This document shows, piece by piece, positions 15,604 to 23,744 of a DNA stretch of 64,000 nucleotides. A program made the position numbers and the translations under genes. Under the pieces are notes generated by a model. The model searched no databases and was not told the DNA's origin. It was given only the letters and a program-made list of their open reading frames with translations. Within the stretch, counting starts at the first letter, position 1. Every line of letters begins with the position of its first letter. This DNA comes from Prochlorococcus marinus str. MIT 1214 (lineage in GTDB: Bacteria; Cyanobacteriota; Cyanobacteriia; PCC-6307; Cyanobiaceae), in contig NZ_CP114777.1 in assembly GCF_027359355.1 (NCBI RefSeq), positions 434,001 to 498,000 on the forward strand. Direction: 5' to 3'.

Positions 15604-16242
15604 ATGTGCGGAAGATATCAGCTATTAACAAAATTCATAAATTTACCTGATCTTTTAAAAAAAGATGTGCCAAAGGGATTGGGTAAAAATTATGAACCAC
15701 AATTATTAATCAAACCAGGTTCTCCAATTCTTGTACTTAAGAATGAAGGCAAGACACAAACATCCATAATGCTTTGGGGATTTATATCTGAGTGGAGTAA
15801 AGACCCTTTTGACAACACAAGGCCAAAGCCATTTAACGCGAGATCAGAAAGTGTTGAAGAGAAGAAACTTTTTCGTGCAAGCTGGAGGCATAAGAGATGT
15901 TTGATACCAGCCAGTGGTTTTCTAGAAAAAGGTCACCTAATAGGTAGAAAAGATTCTCAAACTTTCTGGTTAGGAGGACTTTGGAATCGATGGATGTCTA
16001 AGGAAGGTTGTGAACTAGAGAGCTGTTGTGTGCTAACGACAGAACCAAATGATTTAGTCAAACAATTTCATAACCGTATGCCCGTTATTATTCCAAATGG
16101 GCTAGAAGAAGAATGGATCTCTTCAGTTAAAAATGCTCAAGACCTTAAAGCTTTAAAACCGCTAATGACTAAATGGGACCCAGAAGAATGGACAGCCGAG
16201 CCAATTAACAAACCTAATGCCGACCAATTATCCTTCCTATAA
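15604..16242 (+). CDS. SRAP-domain abasic-site processing protein (HMCES/YedK)
   Basis: The 212-residue protein begins MCGRY, so Cys2 becomes the N-terminal catalytic residue after Met removal. Other family signatures are PFNARSESV, RCLIPASGFLE (Glu) and FHNRMPVII (His). SRAP proteins form a thiazolidine crosslink with abasic sites in single-stranded DNA. Length is typical. A terminator follows at 16254. Confidence 0.93.
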   Translation: MCGRYQLLTKFINLPDLLKKDVPKGLGKNYEPQLLIKPGSPILVLKNEGKTQTSIMLWGFISEWSKDPFDNTRPKPFNARSESVEEKKLFRASWRHKRCLIPASGFLEKGHLIGRKDSQTFWLGGLWNRWMSKEGCELESCCVLTTEPNDLVKQFHNRMPVIIPNGLEEEWISSVKNAQDLKALKPLMTKWDPEEWTAEPINKPNADQLSFL

Positions 16243-16253
16243 AATCATACAAA

Positions 16254-16277
16254 AAAAGGGCTTATACAAGCCCTTTT
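16254..16277. terminator. intrinsic terminator between convergent genes
   Basis: AAAAGGGCTT-ATAC-AAGCCCTTTT is a perfect 10-bp stem with A/T ends. It serves the SRAP gene and the convergent gene at 16301. Confidence 0.85.
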
Positions 16278-16300
16278 ATACATTTTTTAAGATCAGGACT

Positions 16301-16474
16301 TCAATGATCATGATGCACTTCTGCCGAACTAGGCATTTCATGGGCAGAAGACAATTTCTTCAATGATTGAGATCCACAAATAGCAGACAGAGCGATCACA
16401 ACCAAGGATGCAGTGCTTAACAACTGAAGCACTATCGGGAGATGTGAATTAATTCTTTCTCTAAAGGTAGTCAT
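16301..16474 (-). CDS. small membrane protein with His-rich tail
   Basis: The 57-residue protein has one hydrophobic helix (LQLLSTASLVVIALSAICG) and ends EVHHDH, a possible metal-binding tail. It is convergent to the SRAP gene and shares its terminator. Function unknown. Confidence 0.6.
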   Translation of the reverse strand: MTTFRERINSHLPIVLQLLSTASLVVIALSAICGSQSLKKLSSAHEMPSSAEVHHDH

Positions 16475-16535
16475 TTGGGAAGTTAATTAACACTCCATTC
16501 AAACAAAAAGAATAAGCACCGTCCATAGCTTGAAT

Positions 16536-16676
16536 ATTATGACCTAAATAGCTAAAAGCAAAAAAATAAGCATAAATAAATTTAGTCCTACTGTTAAGAG
16601 TGATGTACTTGCTTTACATTCATTAGTCAAAACTAGGGACTCACTCTCTTATTGGTTTCTAATTATGACCTAAATA
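16536..16676. repeat. 15-mer direct repeat in non-coding DNA
   Basis: ATTATGACCTAAATA occurs at 16536-16550 and 16662-16676, each followed after two bases by TAAAAG. The spacer has no gene. The rest of 16475-16854 holds nothing else supportable. Confidence 0.4.
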
Positions 16677-16854
16677 TTTAAAAGTCTCATAAGATACATA
16701 ATGAAAGTTAGATATTGAAAGAAAACATATGAATAAATAATTGTACAATTAAGCCAATAATTAACTGAAAACTACTCATGGCTGAAAAATTAAAAAGGTT
16801 AAAACCACTCGACGTCTGATAGCTGATTAAAATTATCTAAACGAATTTATTGAA

Positions 16855-17358
16855 ATGGACGGAAATAGAATGGATCTTCCTTCTCTAGACAAACTTAGAG
16901 AATTAGAAAAAAACGCAAGAATAGAAGGGAGTGGCATTGAATTTGAATCTCTATTAGGGCTGTGGAAATTTAATTCAGTTTGGAAGCAGGGATCAGATAA
17001 AGAAGACTCGATTTCAAGCACTTTGCTACAGGTTCTCTCAGCCAGTCTAGAGTTGAAAAAGGATAGACAAAATGCAGAAGAAGAGAATTTTACTATCGCC
17101 AACTCAATTAAATTTGGATTATTAACTCTGAGATTTAGTGGCTACGCAAATTTAGAAAGGAAGCAGCCATTATTACCCTTTTCTTTTGATTGCATCCAAA
17201 TAAAACTAGCTTCGTTGACTATTTTAAATAAATCTCTACCGGCACCGGATCAAAAGAAGAAACCATTTTTTGCACTAATAGCTATCGATCCAAATGGTAA
17301 ATGGTTGTCAGCTAGGGGAAAGGGTGGAGGACTTGCTCTTTGGATAAAAGATAAATAA
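16855..17358 (+). CDS. conserved lipocalin/PAP-like soluble protein
   Basis: The 167-residue protein has LLGLWKFNSVWKQGS, a series of predicted strands (FGLLTLRFSGYANL) and a Gly-rich end WLSARGKGGGLALWIKD. The W-xxx-W start of a beta barrel resembles PAP/fibrillin or lipocalin-like cyanobacterial proteins. That is a fold-level guess; the family is not identified. Confidence 0.7.
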   Translation: MDGNRMDLPSLDKLRELEKNARIEGSGIEFESLLGLWKFNSVWKQGSDKEDSISSTLLQVLSASLELKKDRQNAEEENFTIANSIKFGLLTLRFSGYANLERKQPLLPFSFDCIQIKLASLTILNKSLPAPDQKKKPFFALIAIDPNGKWLSARGKGGGLALWIKDK

Positions 17359-17483
17359 GCTAGCAACTTTGAAAAACCCTTAGATATTTTGTTGAGCAAA
17401 TTCTTCTAAAAGTGTTTAGTTGAAAAATCAATCCCTCTAGACATATATTAATAATTACCAAACGTCTTAGAAGCGTAGAGGCA

Positions 17484-17681
17484 TCAAGCAACAACTTTAT
17501 TTCTGAGAGAAATCCTATCAATAGAATTTGGATGTTCACGAACAAATTTATTGAACTCAATTGCTAGCTGTCTAGCCTCAAAAGCATCAATAGCATAAAA
17601 CCCTAACTCATGTCTTTTGTTAGACAAATCGCGGTAGCTAACAGCATATCTTTTACAGGAGGTAATAGGTCTTGAGGACAT
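17484..17681 (-). CDS. conserved small basic protein
   Basis: The 65-residue soluble protein (KRYAVSYRDLSNKRHELGFY, AFEARQLAIEFNKFVREHP) has a strand-helix look with no membrane segment. Function unknown. Confidence 0.65.
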   Translation of the reverse strand: MSSRPITSCKRYAVSYRDLSNKRHELGFYAIDAFEARQLAIEFNKFVREHPNSIDRISLRNKVVA

Positions 17682-18044
17682 GTTTCAAAAATTCAATGAA
17701 TTCAATACTAAAAACAACAAAATAGTTCTGAAAGATATCTACCGAACAATTTTTGGACAGGAAACCGAATCTAAAGTCTTAATGATTTAGACCTAGTAGA
17801 TCTCAGATAACTTCGAATCTAACTTCTTTATAAAAATATGCGCTAAATTATGTAAGCTAAACTACGTTTTATAGATTTTACGTAAATCTTAAAAGACTTA
17901 AAAATAACGAGGTTAATAAATAATCAATTATTAGATAAACTAATTACATTAATAATTTTTACTTTATATATTTTGTATTTCTCCCTACATACAGCAAGTG
18001 ATTAGAAAGGTAACTTAAAATTGTTATTCGATTTAATTAAAGTT

Positions 18045-18125
18045 ATGACTTTAGATATTTACAAAGCAATTGTAAAAGCTTCAGACCAAGGACATTTATG
18101 GGGACTCAAGCGTACCGATTACTAG
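18045..18125 (+). CDS. 26-residue protein with ASDQGHLWGL motif
   Basis: IYKAIVKASDQGHLWGL closely matches YESIVEASDRGELWGL in the protein at 61664, so the short frame is probably real. It may be a truncated paralogue, because the other copy has 18 more residues. Confidence 0.5.
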   Translation: MTLDIYKAIVKASDQGHLWGLKRTDY

Positions 18126-18127
18126 CT

Positions 18128-18253
18128 ATGTTTAAATTCACCAAGTTTAAGTCTATTCAGTTAATTATATTGTGGAACCTCCCGATTCTAATTTTATTTA
18201 TTGGAATAATATCAATACCCATAGAGTTATTTAATACAATTTCAATTTTTTAA
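18128..18253 (+). CDS. small hydrophobic membrane protein
   Basis: The 41-residue protein has a long hydrophobic stretch after a basic MFKFTKFK start. It begins two bases after the previous stop, so the pair may be co-translated. Nothing else is supportable in 17682-18425 outside these two frames. Confidence 0.45.
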   Translation: MFKFTKFKSIQLIILWNLPILILFIGIISIPIELFNTISIF

Positions 18254-18425
18254 TAACTCAACATCTCTATGCACAAAAAATTCTTAAATAGAGAAATACT
18301 TAATCAATATAGCAAATCTTGATAATTAAGATATGCACAACTATTAATGAATTAAACTGACTGGTAAGAATAAAACTCTGGATTATGATATGTAGCTAGG
18401 ACATAAGTACACGGCCTATATTTTA

Positions 18426-18737
18426 TTAAGCGGCTTTACACTGAACACTTCTGTTGTCGGTCCAAGTCCAAGCAGACTTCTCCATTGTAGATAAATCGAC
18501 TCTGTGGCTTGCCATCCAGTCTCCATTGGCTTCTATAAATTTCTCAATATCCCCCTCTGGGTGCTGATGTATAACAATTATTTTTTGAGGGTCTTCATCA
18601 CTACACCCTCTGTACAAAGGCTGAATATTAAACTCTCTATGCCTTCTGGTAGCTTCTTTGCTGTCGAAGATTGCAGCCCACTCATCAAAGGTGCATTCGA
18701 CCTTAAAAGTAAAAACTGAGGTAACAGTAGAAGACAT
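18426..18737 (-). CDS. DUF3764 family protein (copy 1)
   Basis: The 103-residue protein has VFTFKVECTFDEWAAIFDS and IIVIHQHPEGDIEKFIEANG, the DUF3764 pattern found in picocyanobacteria (dimeric alpha/beta-barrel-like). It ends with two cysteines. Other copies lie at 33299 and 58894. Function unknown. Confidence 0.75.
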   Translation of the reverse strand: MSSTVTSVFTFKVECTFDEWAAIFDSKEATRRHREFNIQPLYRGCSDEDPQKIIVIHQHPEGDIEKFIEANGDWMASHRVDLSTMEKSAWTWTDNRSVQCKAA

Positions 18738-18841
18738 CGATAATCTTTAATCTGCGCGAACAATACTCAAACAAAACACAAGTGACTAACAGTTGTTGTA
18801 AAAACTAGATAAAAAAGAAAAGTTTCTGCTAGAAATAGCTT

Positions 18842-19063
18842 ATGCAGATAACAAGAAAAAACCTCAAACGAATCATCAACTTGATTGTTGTTTTATCAGT
18901 AGCCACTGTTGGGTTCATCAAAGTAAAACACCCATTTAGTTATTTAGTTGGTGTTCCTCTTGCCAGTTGGGTCGTTTATCTTTTATGTAATGCAATGTGC
19001 ACAGATATTCTTTTTGGAGAAACATTGGGATGTTCAGAAAAAAGTATTTACAAGGAGAAATAA
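18842..19063 (+). CDS. small membrane protein with two helices
   Basis: The 73-residue protein has a basic start, helices at about 12-28 (LIVVLSVATVGFI) and 34-52 (LVGVPLASWVVYLLCNAMC), and three Cys. Function unknown. Confidence 0.6.
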   Translation: MQITRKNLKRIINLIVVLSVATVGFIKVKHPFSYLVGVPLASWVVYLLCNAMCTDILFGETLGCSEKSIYKEK

Positions 19064-19221
19064 GGTTATTGCGAATTAAAACTTTCTCAATCAGTGAAAA
19101 ATAAAATGTGTGCAAAACCTAATAGTACAAGCAAAGATAAACTAAAGTTAAAATAAAGAAATGAATCAATAGAACTACTCATAAATTTCAGAAAAAATAA
19201 AATGCTATTTGCTTTACTCAG

Positions 19222-20139
19222 TTGGAAATAATCTTTCTTTTAGCTGAATTAATACCATGTCTTTTAATAGGATATTTGCTAGGACGATTTAAAAAAGATT
19301 TATCCCTAACGATATCTCGTCCTTTAATGAGCTATGGAATTCCTATCAGCTTGATGGGGATATTACTTAAGTCTGGCCTTGAATTCCCTTTAATACAATC
19401 TGCGTCTTTAGCACTGGTAGCTATTGGCTTTGTAATGACTCTATTAAATCGCATTCCTGGTATAAAAAACTTAATACCAAACAGATCTCTTCAATTAGGT
19501 AGTGCATTCGGAAATACTGGGTATTTCGGAATACCAGTTTCTCTAGCACTGCTTCCAAATCATGCTTTGATTTACAGCATAGGTTTTGACCTTGGTGCGA
19601 CATTAGTAATTTGGAGTATCGGTCCAATACTGCTAACAGATCCTTCAAAAGTTTTAAGTTCTAATAGATATTGGCAGAATTTCATAAAAGCAATCTTTAG
19701 AAGCCCTGCTGTAAAAGGACTGATTGGCGCATTAATTGTTCATTCATCACCATGGAATAAACAATTAACAGCCTTACTATGGATACCTTCAAGGGTTGTA
19801 ATTGTTTTAGCACTTGTAATTGTTGGAATGCGTCTAAGTTGGTTAAGAAAAGCAAATCTCTCAAGAATAAAAATCCAAATAACATCCATTAAAAATGCTT
19901 TAATCATGAAACTGGTTGGATTGCCAGTCGTTATGTTGATCATTTCCCTAGCGATCAGATTACCCACCGTTATGCGAGAGGCTTTAGTACTTCAATCAGC
20001 TGCGCCAACAGCAATATCTGTCTTACTAATATCCCAAGCAGCGTCAAGAAATGAAGATGAAGCCACATCGCTTGTTGTCTTAAGTACGATTATCTCGCTC
20101 ATATCAATCCCTGCTTGGTTGATGATTTTAAGATTGTAA
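19222..20139 (+). CDS. AEC-family transporter (auxin efflux carrier type)
   Basis: The 305-residue protein has about ten hydrophobic helices and the AEC features GYLLGRF near the N-terminus, SAFGNTGYFGIPVSLALLP in the first bundle and SAAPTAISVLLISQAASRNED in the second. AEC proteins are secondary carriers for small organic solutes; the substrate is unknown. The start is TTG at 19222, which no ATG in frame can replace without losing the first helix. Confidence 0.85.
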   Translation: MEIIFLLAELIPCLLIGYLLGRFKKDLSLTISRPLMSYGIPISLMGILLKSGLEFPLIQSASLALVAIGFVMTLLNRIPGIKNLIPNRSLQLGSAFGNTGYFGIPVSLALLPNHALIYSIGFDLGATLVIWSIGPILLTDPSKVLSSNRYWQNFIKAIFRSPAVKGLIGALIVHSSPWNKQLTALLWIPSRVVIVLALVIVGMRLSWLRKANLSRIKIQITSIKNALIMKLVGLPVVMLIISLAIRLPTVMREALVLQSAAPTAISVLLISQAASRNEDEATSLVVLSTIISLISIPAWLMILRL

Positions 20140-20202
20140 AAAGTTAACAACTATCGCCTTTTAACTCAGTTTGTCTAAGTTGTAAGAAATACAATTTTTT
20201 TA

Positions 20203-20403
20203 ATGACCTCAGCTACAGCAACAAAAGCGACAGCAAAGAAAACAGCGGCAGTAAAATCATCATCAGTAAAATCTCAATCAATTTATTCATCAACCCAATC
20301 AAGATTTGCCAGTTCAAAGCTAATTCAAAATCTAGGTTCATCTAATGATGGGGTTCAATTCGATTTTTCAAGTTCGTTAAGAACTGCATTTGGAAGGGAC
20401 TAA
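20203..20403 (+). CDS. small Ser/Lys/Ala-rich protein
   Basis: The 66-residue protein has a low-complexity basic N-terminus (TSATATKATAKKTAAVKSSS) and a more ordinary end (LGSSNDGVQFDFSSSLRTAF). It has no membrane segment. Function unknown. Confidence 0.55.
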   Translation: MTSATATKATAKKTAAVKSSSVKSQSIYSSTQSRFASSKLIQNLGSSNDGVQFDFSSSLRTAFGRD

Positions 20404-20409
20404 AAGGAT

Positions 20410-20505
20410 ATGGACCTTTTAAAAACACTTTTTACAGTTGCTATATGTCTAGGTATTGGATGGGCAATCTCAAAAGGGATCATGTTTGGTTTAACTCATA
20501 TTTAA
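20410..20505 (+). CDS. 31-residue membrane peptide
   Basis: The peptide is one hydrophobic helix (LFTVAICLGIGWAISKGIMF) starting six bases after the previous stop. A second frame at about 20500-20617 encodes a protein-like stretch (IPEEWHLTNEVSEVIESAW) but lacks a standard start codon. Confidence 0.45.
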   Translation: MDLLKTLFTVAICLGIGWAISKGIMFGLTHI

Positions 20506-20671
20506 TATTCCTGAAGAATGGCATCTTACAAATGAAGTAAGTGAAGTGATAGAAAGTGCATGGATGCAAGTCAAGATCACATGCGAAAAAATAAAAGCGC
20601 AAACAACTGCAAAATAAAAAATAAATTTCAAATATGCTTAACAAAATAACAGATCATTATCAAGAAAATTA

Positions 20672-20863
20672 ATGGCTAAAGAATGGGAACCAAAAGAAGA
20701 ACATCAAGCAGTTATTGCAAGGAGTATAGAGTTTATTTCTGATGAATTAGCTGAGTTACAAGAAGCTTTACGATGTCCAAATTCATTTATTGTTGAAATA
20801 GCTAATAGGGTAGTATCTGCATATAAAACAAACCAAATCATCATTAGAAGAGATGAAGAATAA
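20672..20863 (+). CDS. small conserved protein, DELAELQ family (copy 1)
   Basis: The 63-residue protein MAKEWEPK...FISDELAELQEALRCPNSFI is clearly homologous to the one at 53280-53495 (MAKWIPS...FIDELAELQDELDCPDEFI). It is soluble and helical with one conserved Cys. Its stop is directly followed by the ATG of the next gene. Confidence 0.65.
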   Translation: MAKEWEPKEEHQAVIARSIEFISDELAELQEALRCPNSFIVEIANRVVSAYKTNQIIIRRDEE

Positions 20864-20983
20864 ATGGAATTTCTGCAATCGCATGATTTAAACCAATTGG
20901 GGCTTTGGACCCCTCTTATTGGAGGTATTCTTCTTTACGTTGGCTTAAATCTAAAAATCACTGAAGTTGATCCTAATGAGTAA
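20864..20983 (+). CDS. 39-residue membrane peptide
   Basis: The peptide has one helix (LGLWTPLIGGILLYVGL) and an acidic tail. Its ATG abuts the upstream stop (TAAATG), so it is probably co-translated. Confidence 0.5.
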   Translation: MEFLQSHDLNQLGLWTPLIGGILLYVGLNLKITEVDPNE

Positions 20984-21044
20984 TCAATACATGAAAAATG
21001 AGTACAACGATGAGAAAAGGTTCAATTTATTAGAATAGTTTGGG

Positions 21045-21236
21045 ATGAAACAAGGAACTCTTGAACTAATTTTCTTTGCTCTGATTTTCTTGAGTCTTCA
21101 ATTTTGGTGGATAAGGATGACAATTAAAAATGGTCGAACTGGAGAAGTAGATAAATGGGGGCAAAAAACAAACCCAAAAAAACTAAATGAATTGGAGAAA
21201 GTGAAGCAAGATTTAGAAAAACTTTTTCGATCTTAG
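21045..21236 (+). CDS. small single-helix membrane protein
   Basis: The 63-residue protein has a membrane helix (LIFFALIFLSLQFWWI) followed by a basic/charged tail (RMTIKNGRTGEVDKWGQK). The WWIRMTIKNG junction resembles WWVRTTLKEG at 11003. Function unknown. Confidence 0.6.
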   Translation: MKQGTLELIFFALIFLSLQFWWIRMTIKNGRTGEVDKWGQKTNPKKLNELEKVKQDLEKLFRS

Positions 21237-21264
21237 TTCTCAATACTACAAAACTATTTAAATA

Positions 21265-21567
21265 ATGAACTATCAAATTTTGCTTGAAAGCTACGCTGCT
21301 GGTGAATGGATTAATAAAGACGAAATATCGTTACTAGAATTAGAACTTGATTGTCAACTAGAATCTATTAAATTTTCTCGCAATCAAGGTTGCACAGAAA
21401 AAGCACCAAAGCACATTTGCGAGGCAGCTCAAGTTTGCGAGGGTAGTAGTTGGCTCACTTGCTTTGCTTCAATACTAGATAAGGCCAATCCCCTTTCTCT
21501 TGGGAATAAATCAAGAGGAGCAAAAGTCATTGATGCACTTCTAGATAACAATTATTTAATGAATTAA
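21265..21567 (+). CDS. conserved small protein, EGSSW family (copy 3 of 4)
   Basis: The 100-residue protein has ISLLELELDCQLESIKF, KAPKHICEAAQVCEGSSWLT and CFASILDKANP. It shares the full family layout with the copies at 9068, 12407 and 43096 and has the most cysteines (five). Function unknown. Confidence 0.7.
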   Translation: MNYQILLESYAAGEWINKDEISLLELELDCQLESIKFSRNQGCTEKAPKHICEAAQVCEGSSWLTCFASILDKANPLSLGNKSRGAKVIDALLDNNYLMN

Positions 21568-21626
21568 AATAGTAAAAACAATTATCAATTCATTATTAAT
21601 AGACAAATTATTATTAAACAAATCCA

Positions 21627-21839
21627 ATGAGCAATAGTGAAAGTCGTGAAGAAAGGAAAAAACGTTTTAAAAATCTCTCAAGTGCAGAAAGAAAAATGTT
21701 GATTAGAAAGAAACTAGAATTACAAGGTTTAACAGAGGGAAGCGGTGTGAGGGGAAAGGATCAATCTTCTTACGACAAAGAAGAAATGATAGATTTAATT
21801 CTATTAACAAGATGTTTTCAAAAGAATAAAATTCAATAA
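21627..21839 (+). CDS. small basic soluble protein
   Basis: The 70-residue protein is highly charged (SREERKKRFKNLSSAERKML) with a helical C-terminus (EEMIDLILLTRCF). Function unknown. Confidence 0.55.
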   Translation: MSNSESREERKKRFKNLSSAERKMLIRKKLELQGLTEGSGVRGKDQSSYDKEEMIDLILLTRCFQKNKIQ

Positions 21840-21890
21840 GTCATCCAAGCAAATTTTGTTTTACGAAGTTAGTCCCTGCAAAATGGGCAT

Positions 21891-22094
21891 ATGAATAAAC
21901 CTATTAAAAAAAAGAAAATTACCTTTGCAAGGTTTGCTGTTCGTACTCTTGCTATTTCTGCAAGCACCCTCGCTCTATTTGATTTTCTAAAAGGAGACTA
22001 TCAAGCTGGAGGGCTTCTAGCACTTGGATGGTTAACCATCGTGATCGGGGAGAAAAGGATGTTTAATGGGGAAAAGACAAATGAAGAAACCTAA
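21891..22094 (+). CDS. small membrane protein
   Basis: The 67-residue protein has a very basic start (MNKPIKKKKITFARF) and two short hydrophobic segments (LAISASTLALFDFL and AGGLLALGWLTIVIG). Function unknown. Confidence 0.55.
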   Translation: MNKPIKKKKITFARFAVRTLAISASTLALFDFLKGDYQAGGLLALGWLTIVIGEKRMFNGEKTNEET

Positions 22095-22231
22095 GAAAAT
22101 TTCCAACTGTTAACTATCAATAAATAGATCTATAAAATTCATTCAGCTTTTATTCTCTATGCCACCATAAAAGAAGTAACAGTATATAAGACTTTAAATA
22201 TTGAGGCATTTTATTCCACCCCATTAGTTCT

Positions 22232-22492
22232 ATGAGTGAGACAAAGAAAAATATGAACTTCAATCTGACAGAAATGAAGTTCAAGTTTAATGATCTATTT
22301 ACTGGAATTGCATTGCTGTTGTGTGCATTTTTATGTGCGTTTAGCCTTGCACTAATTTCAATAAGGCTAGGGCCAATAGCTAAATGGGCTAATTATCAGA
22401 CTATTTGTGTTGAACAAGAAAGTTTAAAATCTCCAATCGAATGGGCGGTGCGTAAGTGCAATGGGAGGTCAAAAGTTTATCAAGTGAAGTGA
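22232..22492 (+). CDS. membrane-anchored small protein with RCNGR-type end
   Basis: The 86-residue protein has one helix (IALLLCAFLCAFSLALISI) and an exposed C-terminal domain with a Cys pair and AVRKCNGRSK. The protein at 51163 ends similarly (AVQRCNGR), so the two appear related. A terminator follows at 22496. Confidence 0.65.
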   Translation: MSETKKNMNFNLTEMKFKFNDLFTGIALLLCAFLCAFSLALISIRLGPIAKWANYQTICVEQESLKSPIEWAVRKCNGRSKVYQVK

Positions 22493-22495
22493 AGG

Positions 22496-22525
22496 CAACT
22501 CAATTAAAGTTGAGTTGAGGCTTTT
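22496..22525 (+). terminator. intrinsic terminator
   Basis: CAACTCAA-TTAAAG-TTGAGTTG is followed by AGGCTTTTT, just after the gene at 22232. Confidence 0.65.
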
Positions 22526-22583
22526 TACTATTCGGAAGATAACGTTTGTCGTAAGAACCAATAACATCAAATCAATAGTTTGT

Positions 22584-23171
22584 TTAGAGCCAAAACAATA
22601 GAAATCCTGCCAAAAGTCCAGACATATGACCTAACAAACTAATTCCAGGTAAGAATGACCAAATAATTCCAATACCTGTAAGCACAGAAATAGATTTAAG
22701 TAATCTTGGATCTTTGTTTAAGTGACATCCAATGAACAAGAATCTTTTCTTTCCATAAATTGTAGTCATTAGAATAAACGCGTCGATACCAAATAAAACA
22801 CCACTAAAGCCAATGGCTAGAGACATAGGATTTCTATAAATTAAAATATCTACGCACCAACAAATGAACGCTTGGAGAGGCATTATCAATACAATAAAAG
22901 CCAGAAAGAAATAGTCACTTTGAAGGCTTAAAGATTTAAGAAAATATCTAGCTACGATGATTCCAGAGATATTTGCCAATAAATGATTAACATCACCATG
23001 AAAAAAATGGGATGTAATAATCCTGTATGGCTCATAAAACAAACGTCCAGACCAATAAGCAATGGAAGCCTTATCAATTATTCCAAAGAAATCTGTTGCA
23101 AAGAAGCAAATAGTGCAAGCCAAAAAGGGGACAAAATATTGCCAATCATCTTTTGAAATCTTCTCAAGCAT
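22584..23171 (-). CDS. rhomboid-family intramembrane serine protease
   Basis: The 195-residue protein has six hydrophobic segments, with SHFFHGDVNHLLANISG (the HxxxxHxxxN motif), GFSGVLFGID (catalytic Ser in GxSG) and LGHMSGLLAGFLL (catalytic His). All key rhomboid residues are present, so proteolytic activity within the membrane is likely. Substrates are unknown. Confidence 0.87.
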   Translation of the reverse strand: MLEKISKDDWQYFVPFLACTICFFATDFFGIIDKASIAYWSGRLFYEPYRIITSHFFHGDVNHLLANISGIIVARYFLKSLSLQSDYFFLAFIVLIMPLQAFICWCVDILIYRNPMSLAIGFSGVLFGIDAFILMTTIYGKKRFLFIGCHLNKDPRLLKSISVLTGIGIIWSFLPGISLLGHMSGLLAGFLLFWL

Positions 23172-23344
23172 TCGTAAATAGATTTACCAATAATCCAATC
23201 GTACTTCGTGAATATGATCTATTGAAAAACGAATAGGGCTAATTCTTTAACTATGTGAATAAGCTAAAATATTTACCTATCAAGAACATCACCCATAAAG
23301 AAAAGGACTAAGGCCTAAGGTGAACAAATCTATTATTGATATAA

Positions 23345-23671
23345 ATGGAAATTGATGTAAAAAAGAGACTAAATCTCAATAGTTATGAATGGTGGAGAAA
23401 CCACCGAAGGTTTGTAACCCTTGGATTATTTCTTGCAATTTTTGCAGGCTATGTCAGAGGTCCTTCAGCGAAAGACTTCAAAGTGAATGATATTTGCGGA
23501 CGTCTAAGCGCTGATTTGATTACAGGGGAAAAGGCTGCAAGAGAATTGAAATTAGGCAAGAAAAGAATCGATGGACTAGAAGGAGAGAAAGCTGATATTA
23601 CTAATCACTACTACCATGCCAAGTACTACTGCCAAGGCTACACAAAAGGCAATGTAGGATTGGGATACTAA
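23345..23671 (+). CDS. membrane-anchored small protein
   Basis: The 108-residue protein has a basic N-terminus, one helix (FVTLGLFLAIFAGYV) and a soluble domain with two Cys (NDICGRLSADLITGEKAAREL; AKYYCQGYTKG). The pairing of Cys around a helical region resembles the exported two-cysteine proteins elsewhere in the window, but the homology is not certain. Confidence 0.6.
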   Translation: MEIDVKKRLNLNSYEWWRNHRRFVTLGLFLAIFAGYVRGPSAKDFKVNDICGRLSADLITGEKAARELKLGKKRIDGLEGEKADITNHYYHAKYYCQGYTKGNVGLGY

Positions 23672-23684
23672 TGACATCTTTACT

Positions 23685-23738
23685 AAAATAGCCAGAGAAA
23701 AGCATTGCACTTTTCAGGCCGCTTTAACGGATCTGGCT
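23685..23738 (-). ncRNA. branched 3' RNA element/terminator of the second histone-like gene
   Basis: On the minus strand AGCCAGA pairs with TCTGGCT outside; CCG-TTAAAG-CGG and GAAAAG-TGCAATG-CTTTTC form inner hairpins, followed by TATTTT. Compared with 12760-12811, GAGAGG/CCTCTC has become GAAAAG/CTTTTC, so both sides changed together. That covariation supports a conserved RNA structure. Confidence 0.6.
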
Positions 23739-23744
23739 TTTTGA

